From: Deltaproteobacteria bacterium
Lineage (GTDB): Bacteria > Desulfobacterota > JADFXK01
Length of the DNA: 5,599 bases
Reading direction: 5' to 3'
Assembly (NCBI GenBank): GCA_015233285.1
Contig: JADFYA010000248.1
Location: 1 to 5,599 of the forward strand
Both the position numbers and the translations under genes were made by a program. The notes below the pieces were generated by a model, which was not told where the DNA came from, made no database searches, and saw only the letters and a list, made by a program, of their open reading frames with translations. Shown here in pieces: positions 5,366 to 5,599 of the stretch. Each line of letters opens with the position of its first letter. Position 1 is the stretch's first letter.

Positions 5366-5599
5366 TTACAATCCCTCTTCATCAAAGATTGCGGCTTTTT
5401 TGCGGACGCTGTCACTTTTATGGTTCAAAACTATCCGCAACTGTTTTCTGAGTTTTTCTTCTCTTCTAATGCCGGCACAATGCCTGATCAGGTATCCGAA
5501 GACTCCGGCTGTGGCGACCAGATAGGTCATTCGAATAGCAATGGGTTTTCCCCACAAGCCATAGACCGGGACATGGTCGAAGTTCTGGAGCCCAAACAG
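5366..5599 (-). CDS. Small membrane protein of unknown function, 5' end outside the window
   Basis: The frame stays open to the window edge, giving at least 77 residues, so the start is off the right side. The visible part has a hydrophilic lead with FDHVPVYGLWGKP, one clear membrane helix (MTYLVATAGVFGYLI), a Cys-containing RHCAGIRREE junction and a charged, basic C-terminal tail ending DEEGL. The TAA lies 7 bases before the mamB-like start, so the two genes are co-transcribed. An in-frame TTG at 5557 could be a start, but no ribosome site supports it and the VPVYG segment before it looks like real coding sequence. I do not recognise the family. Small one-helix proteins such as MamI, MamL and MamQ occur in magnetosome operons, but I see no specific match. 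Confidence 0.72.
   Translation of the reverse strand: MFGLQNFDHVPVYGLWGKPIAIRMTYLVATAGVFGYLIRHCAGIRREEKLRKQLRIVLNHKSDSVRKKAAIFDEEGL

Noticed and set aside
5359..5415. GTG start giving a 312-residue MamB-like protein
   Set aside because: There is no ribosome site, it overlaps the upstream gene by 50 bases, and the start at 5358 makes CxxC and metal-site numbering coincide with MamB.
1..5599. Transposon ends, CRISPR arrays, tRNA or rRNA genes
   Set aside because: I saw no transposase motifs, spaced direct repeats, cloverleaf arms or rRNA-like sequence. The 99-bp inverted repeat is a copy of coding sequence, not an insertion-sequence end.

Overview
The window looks like a piece of a magnetosome gene cluster from a magnetotactic bacterium. 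Three independent markers point there: the first third of a MamK-type actin, a cation-diffusion-facilitator protein that aligns closely with MamB, and a FeoB of the compact GCKT subclass. They sit among small, poorly characterised membrane, coiled-coil and iron-sulfur proteins. The organism is probably not an alphaproteobacterium: the gene order differs from the Magnetospirillum mamAB operon, and clusters with their own feoB, polyferredoxin and many small accessory proteins are better known from Desulfobacterota, Nitrospirota and Omnitrophota. Base composition is near 50% GC. I cannot fix the phylum from the sequence alone, and I do not assign mad numbers to the unrecognised genes.

Layout, left to right. 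Positions 1-99 are a perfect inverted copy of an internal segment of feoB (1804-1902). They join abruptly to the 5' part of mamK, so only about 126 codons of that gene remain. Then, all on the minus strand and read right to left, comes feoB (1030-2949), a coiled-coil protein gene (513-977) and mamK (start at 479). A 122-bp intergenic region (2950-3071) carries apparent overlapping divergent promoters and separates feoB from a plus-strand polyferredoxin gene (3072-3473). The ferredoxin gene converges with, and overlaps by 9 bp, a second minus-strand operon. In transcription order that operon is: an incomplete small membrane protein gene at the right edge, the mamB-like gene (4477-5358), a Cys-rich glycine-zipper membrane protein (4092-4463), a second glycine-zipper protein (3734-4087) and a double-CxxC zinc-ribbon membrane protein (3465-3722). 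Genes within each operon are separated by 1 to about 50 bases.

Inferred teamwork: FeoB would bring Fe(II) across a membrane, the polyferredoxin could supply electrons for iron reduction or balance, MamB would help build or load the magnetosome compartment, and MamK would align the magnetosomes as a filament. The glycine-zipper hairpin proteins resemble magnetosome-membrane proteins such as MamC/MamD/Mms6 in style but not recognisably in sequence. Two points stand out. The MamB homologue has lost three of the four acidic/His residues of the CDF transport site. The 99-bp inverted junction that truncates mamK is at least as likely to be an assembly or amplification artefact as a real rearrangement.
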